From: UBA2653 sp964572685
Lineage (GTDB): Bacteria; Pseudomonadota; Gammaproteobacteria; Legionellales; Legionellaceae
Assembly (NCBI GenBank): GCA_964572685.1
Contig: CAZNFJ010000020.1
Coordinates: 1 to 33,496 of the forward strand
Length of the DNA: 33,496 nt
Direction of reading: 5' to 3'
In this document: positions 1 to 8,358 of the stretch, piece by piece
How the letters are laid out: every line of letters begins with the position of its first letter
How positions within the stretch are numbered: position 1 is the stretch's first letter
Notes under the pieces: model-generated
What the model was told of the DNA's origin: nothing
Database searches by the model: none
Seen by the model: the letters and a program-made list of their open reading frames with translations, nothing else
Translations under genes and position numbers: made by a program

Positions 1-55
1 GCTTTCTTCTTTTCTAGGCCTTCCTGAATTTACAGAAACTTTGAGACACTAACCT
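1..55 (+). repeat. Left copy of 55-bp terminal inverted repeat (probable IS edge)
   Basis: The first 55 bases are identical to the reverse complement of the last 55 bases of the window. Identity stops at base 56, where this side continues into a transposase gene and the other side into a defence-like gene. The stretch interrupts the transposase reading frame and introduces its stop codon at 49-51. It reads as the outer edge of a multi-copy insertion sequence lying beyond the window. The element end is probably near the sequence GTGTCTCAAAG (read inward), which loosely resembles the ends of IS256/mutator-type elements, but I cannot assign a family. Confidence 0.85.
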
Positions 56-339
56 CCTGTTGCATGAGAGTAATGCCAGCAATTCACCTCATTTTCATTG
101 GTGTATGGTTTATCTTCTATGGAATCATCAAGGATAAGAACACCGTTTTGATTTTCGCGCTCGCGAACGGCAGACTTAACATATTTCCACAGTATTTTTG
201 AATCAAAATTCTCTTGCCGCAAAAACCGGGTTACTTTGTCGTGTGAAAATTCGCCATCAACCATATCTGACAAACCCGTTGCAGTTGCATATTTGTTTTG
301 ACAAATCAGATAGTCAGTGTAAATGTCGAGCATATCCAT
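49..339 (-). pseudogene. DDE-type (IS4-like) transposase, N-terminal fragment
   Basis: The 96-residue reading frame begins at an ATG with a good ribosome site (AAGGAGT, about six bases upstream). The N-terminus looks like a helical DNA-binding region (around residues 1-60). It is followed by LILDDSIEDKPYT, which carries the first catalytic aspartate of DDE transposases, and then by CWHYSHATGG. That last block is typical of IS4-like transposases, where the frame would normally continue for 200 or more residues. Here it stops exactly where the 55-bp terminal repeat begins, so the catalytic core is missing. The likely reading is an older element interrupted by another insertion sequence. Family assignment is from memory of the motif, not a search. 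Confidence 0.65.
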
Positions 340-367
340 GCTATTACTCCTTAAAATCAGGAGGCAA

Positions 368-395
368 ATTTTAATGGATTTTAGCTACGAGGCAA
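368..395 (-). promoter_or_regulatory. Predicted promoter of the transposase fragment
   Basis: On the minus strand a TTGCCT box (390-395) and a TAAAAT box (368-373) are separated by 16 bases. They match the sigma-70 consensus at 4/6 and 5/6 positions. Transcription would start around 361 and give a leader of about 20 bases before the transposase ATG. Nothing else was recognised between 396 and 538 apart from the palindromic stretch noted near 481-499. Confidence 0.45.
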
Positions 396-538
396 GAGTT
401 GGTGCGTAAGGTGAGTTATTGAGAATAAAAGGATATTACGGTTTTATCTTTGCGTCTCTTTTATAGATTTTTCTCTAAAGTGATCACGATGCGTCGGAAT
501 ATGCATAAGATCGACCTCTGAGATAAATTCTCAAAAAA

Positions 539-3500
539 TCAATTGTTCTTTGGTGATAATGTCCCCATCGTATTTTCAATTTTACTAAGCAGGCCTTCAA
601 TGGTTTCTTTAAAAATGCCAATGCCATAATCAGTTTTACTGTATCCTCCACTAAACCATTGCCGCCAGCTGCTATTTTTTCGTATATCAATTCTTGCTTG
701 TTCTATATCTGATAAGTAATCATTAGGATTCGTGCGAAGATGTATGGCCAAATCTTTTAAAATTCTAATATTCGGATCGGATGAATTCAATTTTTCCAGT
801 TTTAAAACCAGACGTTCAAGTTCGAGCAAACATAAGTAAGGGTCTTTTTGACGAATATAGCTTGTTAAACGATAACCCTTCTGATTACATGTTTCCAGAA
901 TGTTTGTTCGCTCTCCTTCATCGAATTCATAAATGGTTTGTGCCACTGCATTAATTTTTTCAATATCTTTCGTTTCTAAAGCAAGAATCAGTAAATTTTT
1001 ATGACTACTTCCTTCAGTGGCGATGAAAAACGCCGGTACATTGGATTTTTCTTTGATTTGAGCAACAAACTTTTTTGTCTCATCTTTGATTCGAGAAATT
1101 AATAAGGCTTGATTTTCAGAATCATGAGGCTTACTCCATGTTTTTTTTTCTATTGGTGGTACAGGTTTACGCAGAGAAAGTTCTACTAGAGTATGGGCAT
1201 ATGCCCCATTCGGCAAAAGGAGTGAAGAAGTAAAATCCATCACGCCTGGATAGTTTTTTTTGAATTTCTCAAAACGGTCAAGATAATGTCTCAGAAACTC
1301 CAAATGAATTTGATAAATTTTTAATTTATTTTGATAAGAATCATCATGCTGTGTTTCTTTGATTTGACGATAAATCAGCCGAATCCCCTCTTGAAACTTT
1401 AACAAATCCATGGATAAGTTCATTAGTGCGGTTTTTTTAGGGGACGCACTATCTTTAATTTGATTAGCCAGATGTTCATAATGTTTTGCGAAATAAGTCA
1501 GTTCATATAAATGAAATTGTTTTCTATTTTCCGGGTTTTTCTCAATCCATTCTCTAATGTTCTGAGCATTTCGATAAACAGGTCCCCACCATGACGGTGT
1601 GCGCATATAGTTAATGAAAGCATAGATTGTTTCAATATCATCTAAAGCTTGAAACTCATAAATAAAATATTCTTCAGTCATTCCTTTTACATTTATCCAA
1701 AATTCACTAAAAACTTCAACGGCTATATCAACTGTATTTACTTCCGATTCTACTTTATTTTCAGAATTCGGGCTCACATATGCAGCTTGAGCGATTATTA
1801 AACTATCATCATCAGATGGTTTTGCTACAGGACTAGGTGGCGCAGATGGAGCGGTATCTTTCATGTTAGCTAATAATGTCTCCATCGAATCAATGGATTG
1901 TAATTTGCCAAAAATTTCTCGATAGGATTCGGGCTTTAGTTCTATCTGGCATTGATGTAAATATCTGTTCTTCCAATCCTCAGGAAATGTCTTAAAAATA
2001 GGTTTGAAATCAACAAAATTTTTCATCAACCACAAGGGCTTTAATGTATGCGCAATAGAATCTATACTTTTTTTATCTTTAATGCATTGATAAATTTCAG
2101 TTTCCGGCCATGGAATATTTTCGATTTGATAGGCCATCATTGCTTGTTCTAAATCCAAAATTATCTGATGAGTTTTCAAGTTTTTAATATTGGAGGCCAA
2201 AGAACGAAGCCTTATCAGAATTTCAGAAGGTTCGATTGGTATGTTATCTGACTCTATCAAATCTTTGATAAAAGCCTTCAATTGCGTAAAATGTAATGGA
2301 TTTAAAGTTTTTTGATTTTCTCGAAGCCAGCCATGAAGATGATAGATACCTTGCATGATATTAAAATGAGCATCTTCAACTTTAATTTTAAATTGAGGAT
2401 TATAATCACTCCGCTCTATTTGATATTTAAAAATACCTTTAAAGTAAGGCATGAGCCATTCAGGTTTTATCCATTGGATATAAGTAATTGGTTTTTTTGT
2501 CAAAAAATCACGATAAGATAGTGCTATATTATTACAATTATTATATGCTTGCATTAATATCTTGGTTTGTTCTGAACAATCTAGAGATCCAATCGCTTTT
2601 AGAATGTTAGGAACGGCTTTGGGTTGATATCGAGCCGCTAACATCAGGGCGTTACAACCATATTGAGACGTTTGACTAAGAATTGAAGATATGAGGTCTT
2701 TATTCTCGGTTTTAAATAACGCCTCTATGATTGCAGATACGTTCTTAGGTTGATATTGAGCTGCTATCATCAAAGCGTTCCTACTCCACAGATTCTTTTG
2801 ACTAAGAACCTCAAAAATGAGTTTTGAATCCTTAGTTTCAAATAACGCGTCAAGGATTGGAGTTACGGCATCAGGTTGTTCTTGAGCTGCTATCATCAGC
2901 ACGTTTTCCTTAAAATGATCCGTTTGTCTAAAAACCGAAACCTTGAGGTCTTTATTCTCGGTTTTAAATAACGCCTCTATGATTGCAGATACGTTCTTAG
3001 GTTGATATTGAGCTGCTATCATCAAAGCGTTCCTACTCCACAGATTCTTTTGACTAAGAACCTCAAAAATGAGTTTTGAATCCTTAGTTTCAAATAACGC
3101 GTCAAGGATTGGAGTTACGGCATCAGGTTGATATTGAGCTGCTAACATCAGGCTATTATAACCATACAAATCCGTTTGACTGAGGATTTGACTTCTCTTT
3201 TCTCCATTATTTTTAGTTATGGTCATGATGATGTCTAATAACGTCGAACCATCTCCTTCATAAAGTTCTTCCATGAATAGTGTCCGACCATCGGTAAAAT
3301 CTTCAGTTAATAATCGATAAAGTTCATCTTCATTTAATTCATCCTTTAAAGTTATCAAGACATTTGATATTTTTACGCTTGTATTACATTTATCTTTAAC
3401 CGTTTTGAGAACAGTTTTTTGCTCCGGATTGCCTAATAGGAGTTTGATGAACAATTTCAAAATATCTGTATTTTCTGTTATAATTTTTTGTTTGGAAACG

Positions 3501-5503
3501 ATAAATGCTTGAATGATTTGATTGACTCCTTGTGGGTCAAGAGTCTGTAAGTCTTGAAATTTCTTTAATATAAAGATTAAATCTTCATCATTGTTAAGTT
3601 TGGCCAATTCAATGAGAATGTTCGGTGGTAGGGTTAGAATATGTGGATCAATTTTGTCAAAATCTTGTCTAAATTCTGTGATAAATTTAGCCCAATTCAA
3701 TGATTTTTTTCCCATAAGATAAGGCTTAATGACTATACTATTGATGATGGAATTGTTAATTTCCAGTTCTTGATATATTGCAGGATGATGAAAACTTAAT
3801 TTTAGTAAGGTATTGATTGATAATTTTTGTTTCGCTTTATAAGCATTTATCCATTTATTTGAGCCGCATTCAAGAATGTCTTTTTGAGCCTTGACATCTA
3901 AAAAATTAAGAACTGTCTCTAAAATATCAGGAACAACATCGGGTTGATAATCTGCCGCTAACATCAGGGCGTTATAATCGTTTTTTTCCGTTTGACTAAG
4001 AACTGAAACCATGAGTCCTGTATCCTTGATTTCGACTATCGCTTTTAAAATTTCAGGCACGGCTGTGGGTTGATTTATCGCTGCTATCATCAGGGCGTTA
4101 TTACCAAATTGAGACGTTTGACTGAAGATTTGACTTCTCATTTCTCCATTACTTTTAGTCATGGTCTTAATGATGTCTAATAAGCCTATACTCGTCGAAC
4201 TATCTTTTGAATAAATTCCTTCCATGAATAGTGTCCGACCATCGGTAAAATCTTCAGTTAACAATCGATAAAGTTCATCCTCGTTGCATTCATCTTTTAA
4301 AGTTATCAAGACATTTGACATTTTTAAGCTTGTATTACATTTATCTTTAACCGTTTTGAGAACAGTTTTTTGTTTAGGATTGTCTAATAGGAGTTTGATG
4401 AATAATTTTAAAATATCTACATTTTCAGTTGTGATTTTTTGTTTACTATCCAGAAATCCTTCAAGAATTTTATTTGAATATACCAAATCCTCTAACTTTA
4501 ATAATGATGCAAGAACCCATCGGGTTGCTTGTATATCACCTGAATTTATGGCGGCCAAGAGTGGATTTTCATGACTTAATTGAAACAGTTTTTTGATGGC
4601 CTGGGGATTGAATTCTAATAAAATAGCCATGCGTTCTCTAAATAAAGAATTCCAATTGGGTTTTATAAAAAAAACATCATACAATGGGTGGTTTTTAAAG
4701 TTTTCATGAACATCCAAAAGAATAATGGAATCCATTGGAATGTGTTGGATATTGTCTTGCAAAACACGTCTCATTTTAGAATGAGCCAATATACTCGATA
4801 ATAGATGCTTTAAGGCTCCTCTATCCTCACTTTTATTTAAGTCTTGTATCAATTTTGCGAAATCTTCTCCATCCTGAAAGATTTTAAAATAACGGTCCCA
4901 ATCCTCAAAGCTTGTAGACTCTTCAAGCATCATCGAAAAAGTCAATCGTTGAAGCTCTTCGTTTTTTTGAATCATGGCTTTCAGTTGTGAAGGATAATCC
5001 CTTAATGCAAGTCTAATGGCTTTCTTCACTAAAATGACATCTCCACGAGCATAAGGAATTAAAAAAATAGCGATATGTTGAAGCGCTGCTTCATTTTCAG
5101 GATTTTTTAAATCTTCAAAAAATCTCGCATGATTGCCACTAGATGAAAATGGAATGTCGATAATATGAAAATACAAATCCCAGATTTTTGAAGTATGACA
5201 TGCTGCAAGCATCACCTTAATCAGGTTGGATGAGATGAATACCCCAGACATATCCGGTTGATTCAATGCTTGAAGAATTTCAATCCCAAAATGTTGAAAT
5301 GCAAACTTTAAAACCTCCTCATGAATGAAAATATCGCCAGCATCATTTTGTAGTATTTTCATTAAAATTAATTTTTGAGCTTCTTCATCTAACACTTGGA
5401 GTTCTTGTAAAACATTCGGTTGTTTGAAAAGTGATTTAATAACTACATCTTGAACAGGCAAATCATCACTTTGATGAAGAAGTTCTTCCCAAAATTTACT
5501 CAT
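539..5503 (-). CDS. Giant ankyrin-like repeat protein, candidate secreted effector
   Basis: This 1654-residue protein has no signal peptide and no clear membrane segment. Ankyrin-like repeats of about 42 residues with the core NALM(I/L)AA-YQP-AV--IL form two arrays: near residues 468-530, and near 782-960 with five units. Each array follows a related module containing ILKLFIKLLL and LTEDFTDGRTLFME (about 352-460 and 672-775), so the architecture is a duplicated module-plus-array. A proline-rich linker (TAPSAPPSPVAKPS) lies near residue 1220, followed by a long helical C-terminal region. The start ATG has GGTGG about seven bases upstream. Proteins of this size and type in Legionellales are often type IV (Dot/Icm) effectors. 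That is an inference here; no enzymatic domain was recognised. Confidence 0.75.
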   Translation of the reverse strand: MSKFWEELLHQSDDLPVQDVVIKSLFKQPNVLQELQVLDEEAQKLILMKILQNDAGDIFIHEEVLKFAFQHFGIEILQALNQPDMSGVFISSNLIKVMLAACHTSKIWDLYFHIIDIPFSSSGNHARFFEDLKNPENEAALQHIAIFLIPYARGDVILVKKAIRLALRDYPSQLKAMIQKNEELQRLTFSMMLEESTSFEDWDRYFKIFQDGEDFAKLIQDLNKSEDRGALKHLLSSILAHSKMRRVLQDNIQHIPMDSIILLDVHENFKNHPLYDVFFIKPNWNSLFRERMAILLEFNPQAIKKLFQLSHENPLLAAINSGDIQATRWVLASLLKLEDLVYSNKILEGFLDSKQKITTENVDILKLFIKLLLDNPKQKTVLKTVKDKCNTSLKMSNVLITLKDECNEDELYRLLTEDFTDGRTLFMEGIYSKDSSTSIGLLDIIKTMTKSNGEMRSQIFSQTSQFGNNALMIAAINQPTAVPEILKAIVEIKDTGLMVSVLSQTEKNDYNALMLAADYQPDVVPDILETVLNFLDVKAQKDILECGSNKWINAYKAKQKLSINTLLKLSFHHPAIYQELEINNSIINSIVIKPYLMGKKSLNWAKFITEFRQDFDKIDPHILTLPPNILIELAKLNNDEDLIFILKKFQDLQTLDPQGVNQIIQAFIVSKQKIITENTDILKLFIKLLLGNPEQKTVLKTVKDKCNTSVKISNVLITLKDELNEDELYRLLTEDFTDGRTLFMEELYEGDGSTLLDIIMTITKNNGEKRSQILSQTDLYGYNSLMLAAQYQPDAVTPILDALFETKDSKLIFEVLSQKNLWSRNALMIAAQYQPKNVSAIIEALFKTENKDLKVSVFRQTDHFKENVLMIAAQEQPDAVTPILDALFETKDSKLIFEVLSQKNLWSRNALMIAAQYQPKNVSAIIEALFKTENKDLISSILSQTSQYGCNALMLAARYQPKAVPNILKAIGSLDCSEQTKILMQAYNNCNNIALSYRDFLTKKPITYIQWIKPEWLMPYFKGIFKYQIERSDYNPQFKIKVEDAHFNIMQGIYHLHGWLRENQKTLNPLHFTQLKAFIKDLIESDNIPIEPSEILIRLRSLASNIKNLKTHQIILDLEQAMMAYQIENIPWPETEIYQCIKDKKSIDSIAHTLKPLWLMKNFVDFKPIFKTFPEDWKNRYLHQCQIELKPESYREIFGKLQSIDSMETLLANMKDTAPSAPPSPVAKPSDDDSLIIAQAAYVSPNSENKVESEVNTVDIAVEVFSEFWINVKGMTEEYFIYEFQALDDIETIYAFINYMRTPSWWGPVYRNAQNIREWIEKNPENRKQFHLYELTYFAKHYEHLANQIKDSASPKKTALMNLSMDLLKFQEGIRLIYRQIKETQHDDSYQNKLKIYQIHLEFLRHYLDRFEKFKKNYPGVMDFTSSLLLPNGAYAHTLVELSLRKPVPPIEKKTWSKPHDSENQALLISRIKDETKKFVAQIKEKSNVPAFFIATEGSSHKNLLILALETKDIEKINAVAQTIYEFDEGERTNILETCNQKGYRLTSYIRQKDPYLCLLELERLVLKLEKLNSSDPNIRILKDLAIHLRTNPNDYLSDIEQARIDIRKNSSWRQWFSGGYSKTDYGIGIFKETIEGLLSKIENTMGTLSPKNN
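2692..2878. repeat. 187-bp perfect direct repeat, copy 1
   Basis: This stretch is identical, base for base, to 2944-3130, offset by 252 bases (84 codons, two ankyrin-like units). It lies inside the giant repeat gene and keeps the frame. Perfect identity including third codon positions, while neighbouring repeat units have diverged, indicates a recent tandem duplication or gene conversion. Confidence 0.95.
2944..3130. repeat. 187-bp perfect direct repeat, copy 2
   Basis: This is the second copy of the 187-bp identical segment; see copy 1 at 2692-2878. The 65 bases between the copies encode part of a diverged ankyrin-like unit containing NVLMIAA. Confidence 0.95.
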
Positions 5504-5535
5504 TTAAATCCACCAAAAACCATCACTTTATATTT

Positions 5536-5541
5536 ATTATA
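5536..5541 (-). promoter_or_regulatory. Possible -10 box for the giant repeat gene
   Basis: A perfect TATAAT lies on the minus strand 33 bases upstream of the start codon of the giant repeat protein, in the short gap after the GT39 gene. No convincing -35 box is present at the usual distance; the nearest is TGCAAA, 16 bases upstream. The call is weak. Confidence 0.35.
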
Positions 5542-5580
5542 GCTTATGTGCTTTATTTTTGCACTTTAATTTTAATGGTT

Positions 5581-7038
5581 TTAGGTGAGTACCGCCACTT
5601 GATAATAAACAGGGAGAAGTGGATAGTGATGTCTGGGATCATAGACCCATAAAATATGTTTCTTGGACTCTTTATGAAGTACATCTTCAGGATAGTTTAA
5701 ATCCAAGTCACTTTCTTTCCAGGCAACTAAAATCACCGTTTCACCATGATGATTTTGGGCCTTATCCCAGAATTGATACATGAGGCTTGGATTATCCAAT
5801 ACATGTTGTCCAAGTATTGGATAAATTTTTTCGATTTGTTGTTTTTGTAAAGCTTTGTTTTGGTAAAAAGTCAATTCACTGGCCATATTGTATTTATCCA
5901 TCGGCAAAATGGTCGGTGCAATCCCCTCTTTTATTTCATAATGTTTAGCGAGTTCATTCAAAGCCAAACTCATGCCCTGCCAATCTGGATAACGATGAAA
6001 AAGTAATTTGTACATCATTGCCGGTTTTGCCGATATCATCAACATCATCGAAACGAGGTAGACTGGAAGCAATGCCCATAAACTGGATAACAAACGTTTG
6101 GGGAATTGATTTTGTTCAAGTAATATGGCAAGCCATGGAATTAAAGACAAGCCAATCGGTCCTAACCAATTGAACTTAATTTGATTATGCAAACTAACTA
6201 TTGCAAAAACACTCATAGGCAATAAGGTAAACATTTTAAAAAATAAAAATGTTGTATTTTGCCTCCTCGGCTTGAATAACTGCCATAGCCCCCAAATACC
6301 GGTGGGCATCAAGAAAAAAATTAAAAACAAAATCAACAGATGGGTGCTAAACTGACGAGTATCCTGAATTCTTTGACTTGATTGAAATACAAAGGATGCC
6401 CATTCATGTGTAGCATTCCAGTAGAGCACGGGAGAAAACAAAATCAATACGATGAATGCACCCAAATAAAGCTCTTTTCTTTTCCACCATATGCGGTACT
6501 CAGGTACAAAAGTAATAAAAATCAAAGTCACAGGAACTAGTAAAAAAATAGTATATTTAGACAATAAGCCCAAACCCAAACTGATTGATGCCAAGTAGAA
6601 AAAAGATTTTTTATTTAAAACAATGGCACTATAAAGATAATATAAAGTTGCTGACCAAGCGAACATTAAAGGTAAGTCTGGGGTCATAAACATGGATTGC
6701 AAGAAAAAATACGGTAAAATCGAAATGAACAACAGCGCATAGACGCCTGTATTTTTTTGTATAATTTCACTAAATCGATAAGCATAAAAAGCTGTACCCA
6801 TCCAGCACAATACTGCCGGCAAACGAATGGCCCATTCATGGTCACCTAAAATCATTCTCGAAAGATGTATCAAGAATGCCACCATGGGAGGATGATCGAG
6901 ATAGCTCCAATCCAAATGCATCGCATAATTCCAATAGTAGGCTTCCTCTACCAAGGCTTGGTGATAGCTCATTGAAATCAATCGAATCAATAATGAAAAA
7001 ACAATCAGAGCATAAATTTTAGCAAGGCTGACATTCAT
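5581..7038 (-). CDS. GT39-family (ArnT/PMT-like) integral membrane glycosyltransferase
   Basis: This 485-residue protein has a hydrophobic first helix followed by a periplasmic loop reading EAYYWNYAMHLDWSYLDHPP. That loop has the acidic and DHPP signature of GT-C fold transferases of the dolichyl-phosphate-mannose protein mannosyltransferase/ArnT superfamily. About ten further membrane segments follow, then a soluble C-terminal domain from about residue 360. Such enzymes move a sugar from a polyprenyl-phosphate carrier onto lipid A, protein or polysaccharide on the periplasmic side. Its start codon is two bases after the stop of the upstream GT2 gene, which probably makes the lipid-linked sugar donor, so the two should be co-translated. 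The acceptor is not predictable. Confidence 0.8.
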   Translation of the reverse strand: MNVSLAKIYALIVFSLLIRLISMSYHQALVEEAYYWNYAMHLDWSYLDHPPMVAFLIHLSRMILGDHEWAIRLPAVLCWMGTAFYAYRFSEIIQKNTGVYALLFISILPYFFLQSMFMTPDLPLMFAWSATLYYLYSAIVLNKKSFFYLASISLGLGLLSKYTIFLLVPVTLIFITFVPEYRIWWKRKELYLGAFIVLILFSPVLYWNATHEWASFVFQSSQRIQDTRQFSTHLLILFLIFFLMPTGIWGLWQLFKPRRQNTTFLFFKMFTLLPMSVFAIVSLHNQIKFNWLGPIGLSLIPWLAILLEQNQFPKRLLSSLWALLPVYLVSMMLMISAKPAMMYKLLFHRYPDWQGMSLALNELAKHYEIKEGIAPTILPMDKYNMASELTFYQNKALQKQQIEKIYPILGQHVLDNPSLMYQFWDKAQNHHGETVILVAWKESDLDLNYPEDVLHKESKKHILWVYDPRHHYPLLPVYYQVAVLT

Positions 7039-7040
7039 GA

Positions 7041-7766
7041 TTATTGATGAGCCAATCGAAAAACCACTCTCAATGAATCTTGAATACTACCTTTGGGTAA
7101 TTTACTGTGTCCTTTGGTTCTATCTACGAACTCAATTGGATATTCTGTAATTCGATAACCCTTCTTAAATAATTGCCAATACAACTCAATTTTATAGGAA
7201 AATTGATTGGAGATGAATTGTTCTGGTAGGACTTTCAATAAGGCTTCTCGTCGAATCATTCGAAAACCACTGGTCAAATCATGATAGGGCAAATTCAACA
7301 TTTTTTTAATAAAGATATTGCCCAATTTAGATAATAAGCAACGCTGCCAACCCCAATTATCAGGTAAACGGCCACCGGAAATATAACGACTTCCCACAAC
7401 TACATCCTGATTTTTAAGCGCCTGTAACATGGGAGCCAAATATTTCGGTTGATGCGAAAGGTCTGCATCAAACTCAACAATGATATCAGCACCCAAAGTA
7501 TTCAAAGCATATTGCATGGCTTGGTGATAAGCAGATCCAAGACCTGTCTTATGAGCTTCAGTTTGTAAATGCAGATGAGTATATTTTAATTGCAAACCTT
7601 GAATGAGTATTTGGGTATTGTCTGTGGAAGCGCTATCAAAGACTAAAATATGAATATCAAAAGAAGCAGACAACAAATCGGTTTCTTCAAAAATCAATTG
7701 AATCGTTTCACCAATGACCAACTCTTCATTATACGTTGGTATAATAATAACGACTTTTTCTTTCAT
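7041..7766 (-). CDS. Polyprenyl-phosphate mannosyltransferase-like GT2 glycosyltransferase
   Basis: The N-terminus VVIIIPTYNEE is the nucleotide-sugar binding strand of family-2 transferases. It is followed by a DSAS motif, the metal-binding motif EFDADLSHQP, GSRYISGG, and DLTSGFR near residue 165. This order and the length of about 240 residues match dolichol-phosphate mannosyltransferase (DPM1-like) enzymes without a membrane anchor. The product would be a polyprenyl-phosphate-linked hexose made on the cytoplasmic face and used by the adjacent GT39 protein. A TTG six codons upstream (7784) could also start translation, but the AAGGA before it is only one base away. I prefer the ATG at 7766, which itself has no strong ribosome site, so the start is uncertain. 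Confidence 0.8.
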   Translation of the reverse strand: MKEKVVIIIPTYNEELVIGETIQLIFEETDLLSASFDIHILVFDSASTDNTQILIQGLQLKYTHLHLQTEAHKTGLGSAYHQAMQYALNTLGADIIVEFDADLSHQPKYLAPMLQALKNQDVVVGSRYISGGRLPDNWGWQRCLLSKLGNIFIKKMLNLPYHDLTSGFRMIRREALLKVLPEQFISNQFSYKIELYWQLFKKGYRITEYPIEFVDRTKGHSKLPKGSIQDSLRVVFRLAHQ

Positions 7767-7844
7767 CAACGTATTCAGTTTCAATCCTTAATATCCTATA
7801 AATGCAATATTTTAAAATAGAAAAAAATCGCTCGCAATATGTAT

Positions 7845-8270
7845 TTATGGCTGTGGTAAAGATTGAACTTGATGTAATAATCTTGCTCCATCAAAGACCA
7901 TAATCATGCCTAAAATAATACAAAAAACAGCTCCAAAAAACACCCTCCGAGGCGTCATACAACGATAATAAAGATCAATCATAAACTCAGGAAATAGAAC
8001 AATGAGAAGTCCTTTTATTAAAATCCACCAAGATAAAAGTGTTAATAATAAGCGAGGTTTTATAATCCAGACATTATGGTGTTCAATTAAAAACAATCCA
8101 AAAAAAATAGTTAAAAATCCTGTTATCATCATATTAAATGGGGTAAGTTTCACACTTCTTAACAGGATAGTGTAATAATCACAACGCGTGATAAAAATCA
8201 GTCCCAGAATCAATAAATAAAGACCAAGAAAATTTGCGTAAACATAAGACTGAAAGACTGTCACATTCAT
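7845..8270 (-). CDS. Small four-helix inner-membrane protein, unknown function
   Basis: The 141-residue product is strongly hydrophobic, with four predicted membrane helices at about residues 12-28, 44-62, 73-92 and 109-127. It has short charged loops and no catalytic motif I can recognise. It starts with ATG, upstream of which AGGATAAC gives a plausible ribosome site. It lies upstream of, and on the same strand as, the glycosyltransferase pair, with a gap of about 80 bases, so shared transcription is possible. It is divergent from asnS. I do not recognise the family. Confidence 0.6.
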   Translation of the reverse strand: MNVTVFQSYVYANFLGLYLLILGLIFITRCDYYTILLRSVKLTPFNMMITGFLTIFFGLFLIEHHNVWIIKPRLLLTLLSWWILIKGLLIVLFPEFMIDLYYRCMTPRRVFFGAVFCIILGMIMVFDGARLLHQVQSLPQP

Positions 8271-8310
8271 AAGTTATCCTTAACAATTTAATGTGGATGA
8301 AGAATCCTGC

Positions 8311-8338
8311 TTTTCAATTGAAACAAATTTAGTATAAT
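8311..8338 (+). promoter_or_regulatory. Predicted sigma-70 promoter of asnS
   Basis: A TTTTCA box (8311-8316) and a perfect TATAAT (8333-8338) are 16 bases apart. Initiation would fall around 8345, leaving a leader of about 14 bases to the first ATG or 26 to the second. The asnS and O-antigen ligase-like genes would share this promoter. Confidence 0.55.
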
Positions 8339-8358
8339 ACTTTCATTCTCATAGATCT

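Noticed and set aside
484..690. 68-codon minus-strand frame overlapping the 3' end of the giant repeat gene
   Set aside because: It lies in another frame of a long convincing gene, has no recognisable domain, and no ribosome site was seen.
2312..4574. Plus-strand frames at 2312-2521 and 4284-4574 inside the giant repeat gene
   Set aside because: They are antisense shadows produced by the repeated, AT-rich coding sequence; their products look like random hydrophobic translations.
5548..5564. Small hairpin GCAC...GTGC between the GT39 gene and the giant repeat gene
   Set aside because: A four-base stem with a nine-base AT loop is too weak to call a terminator.
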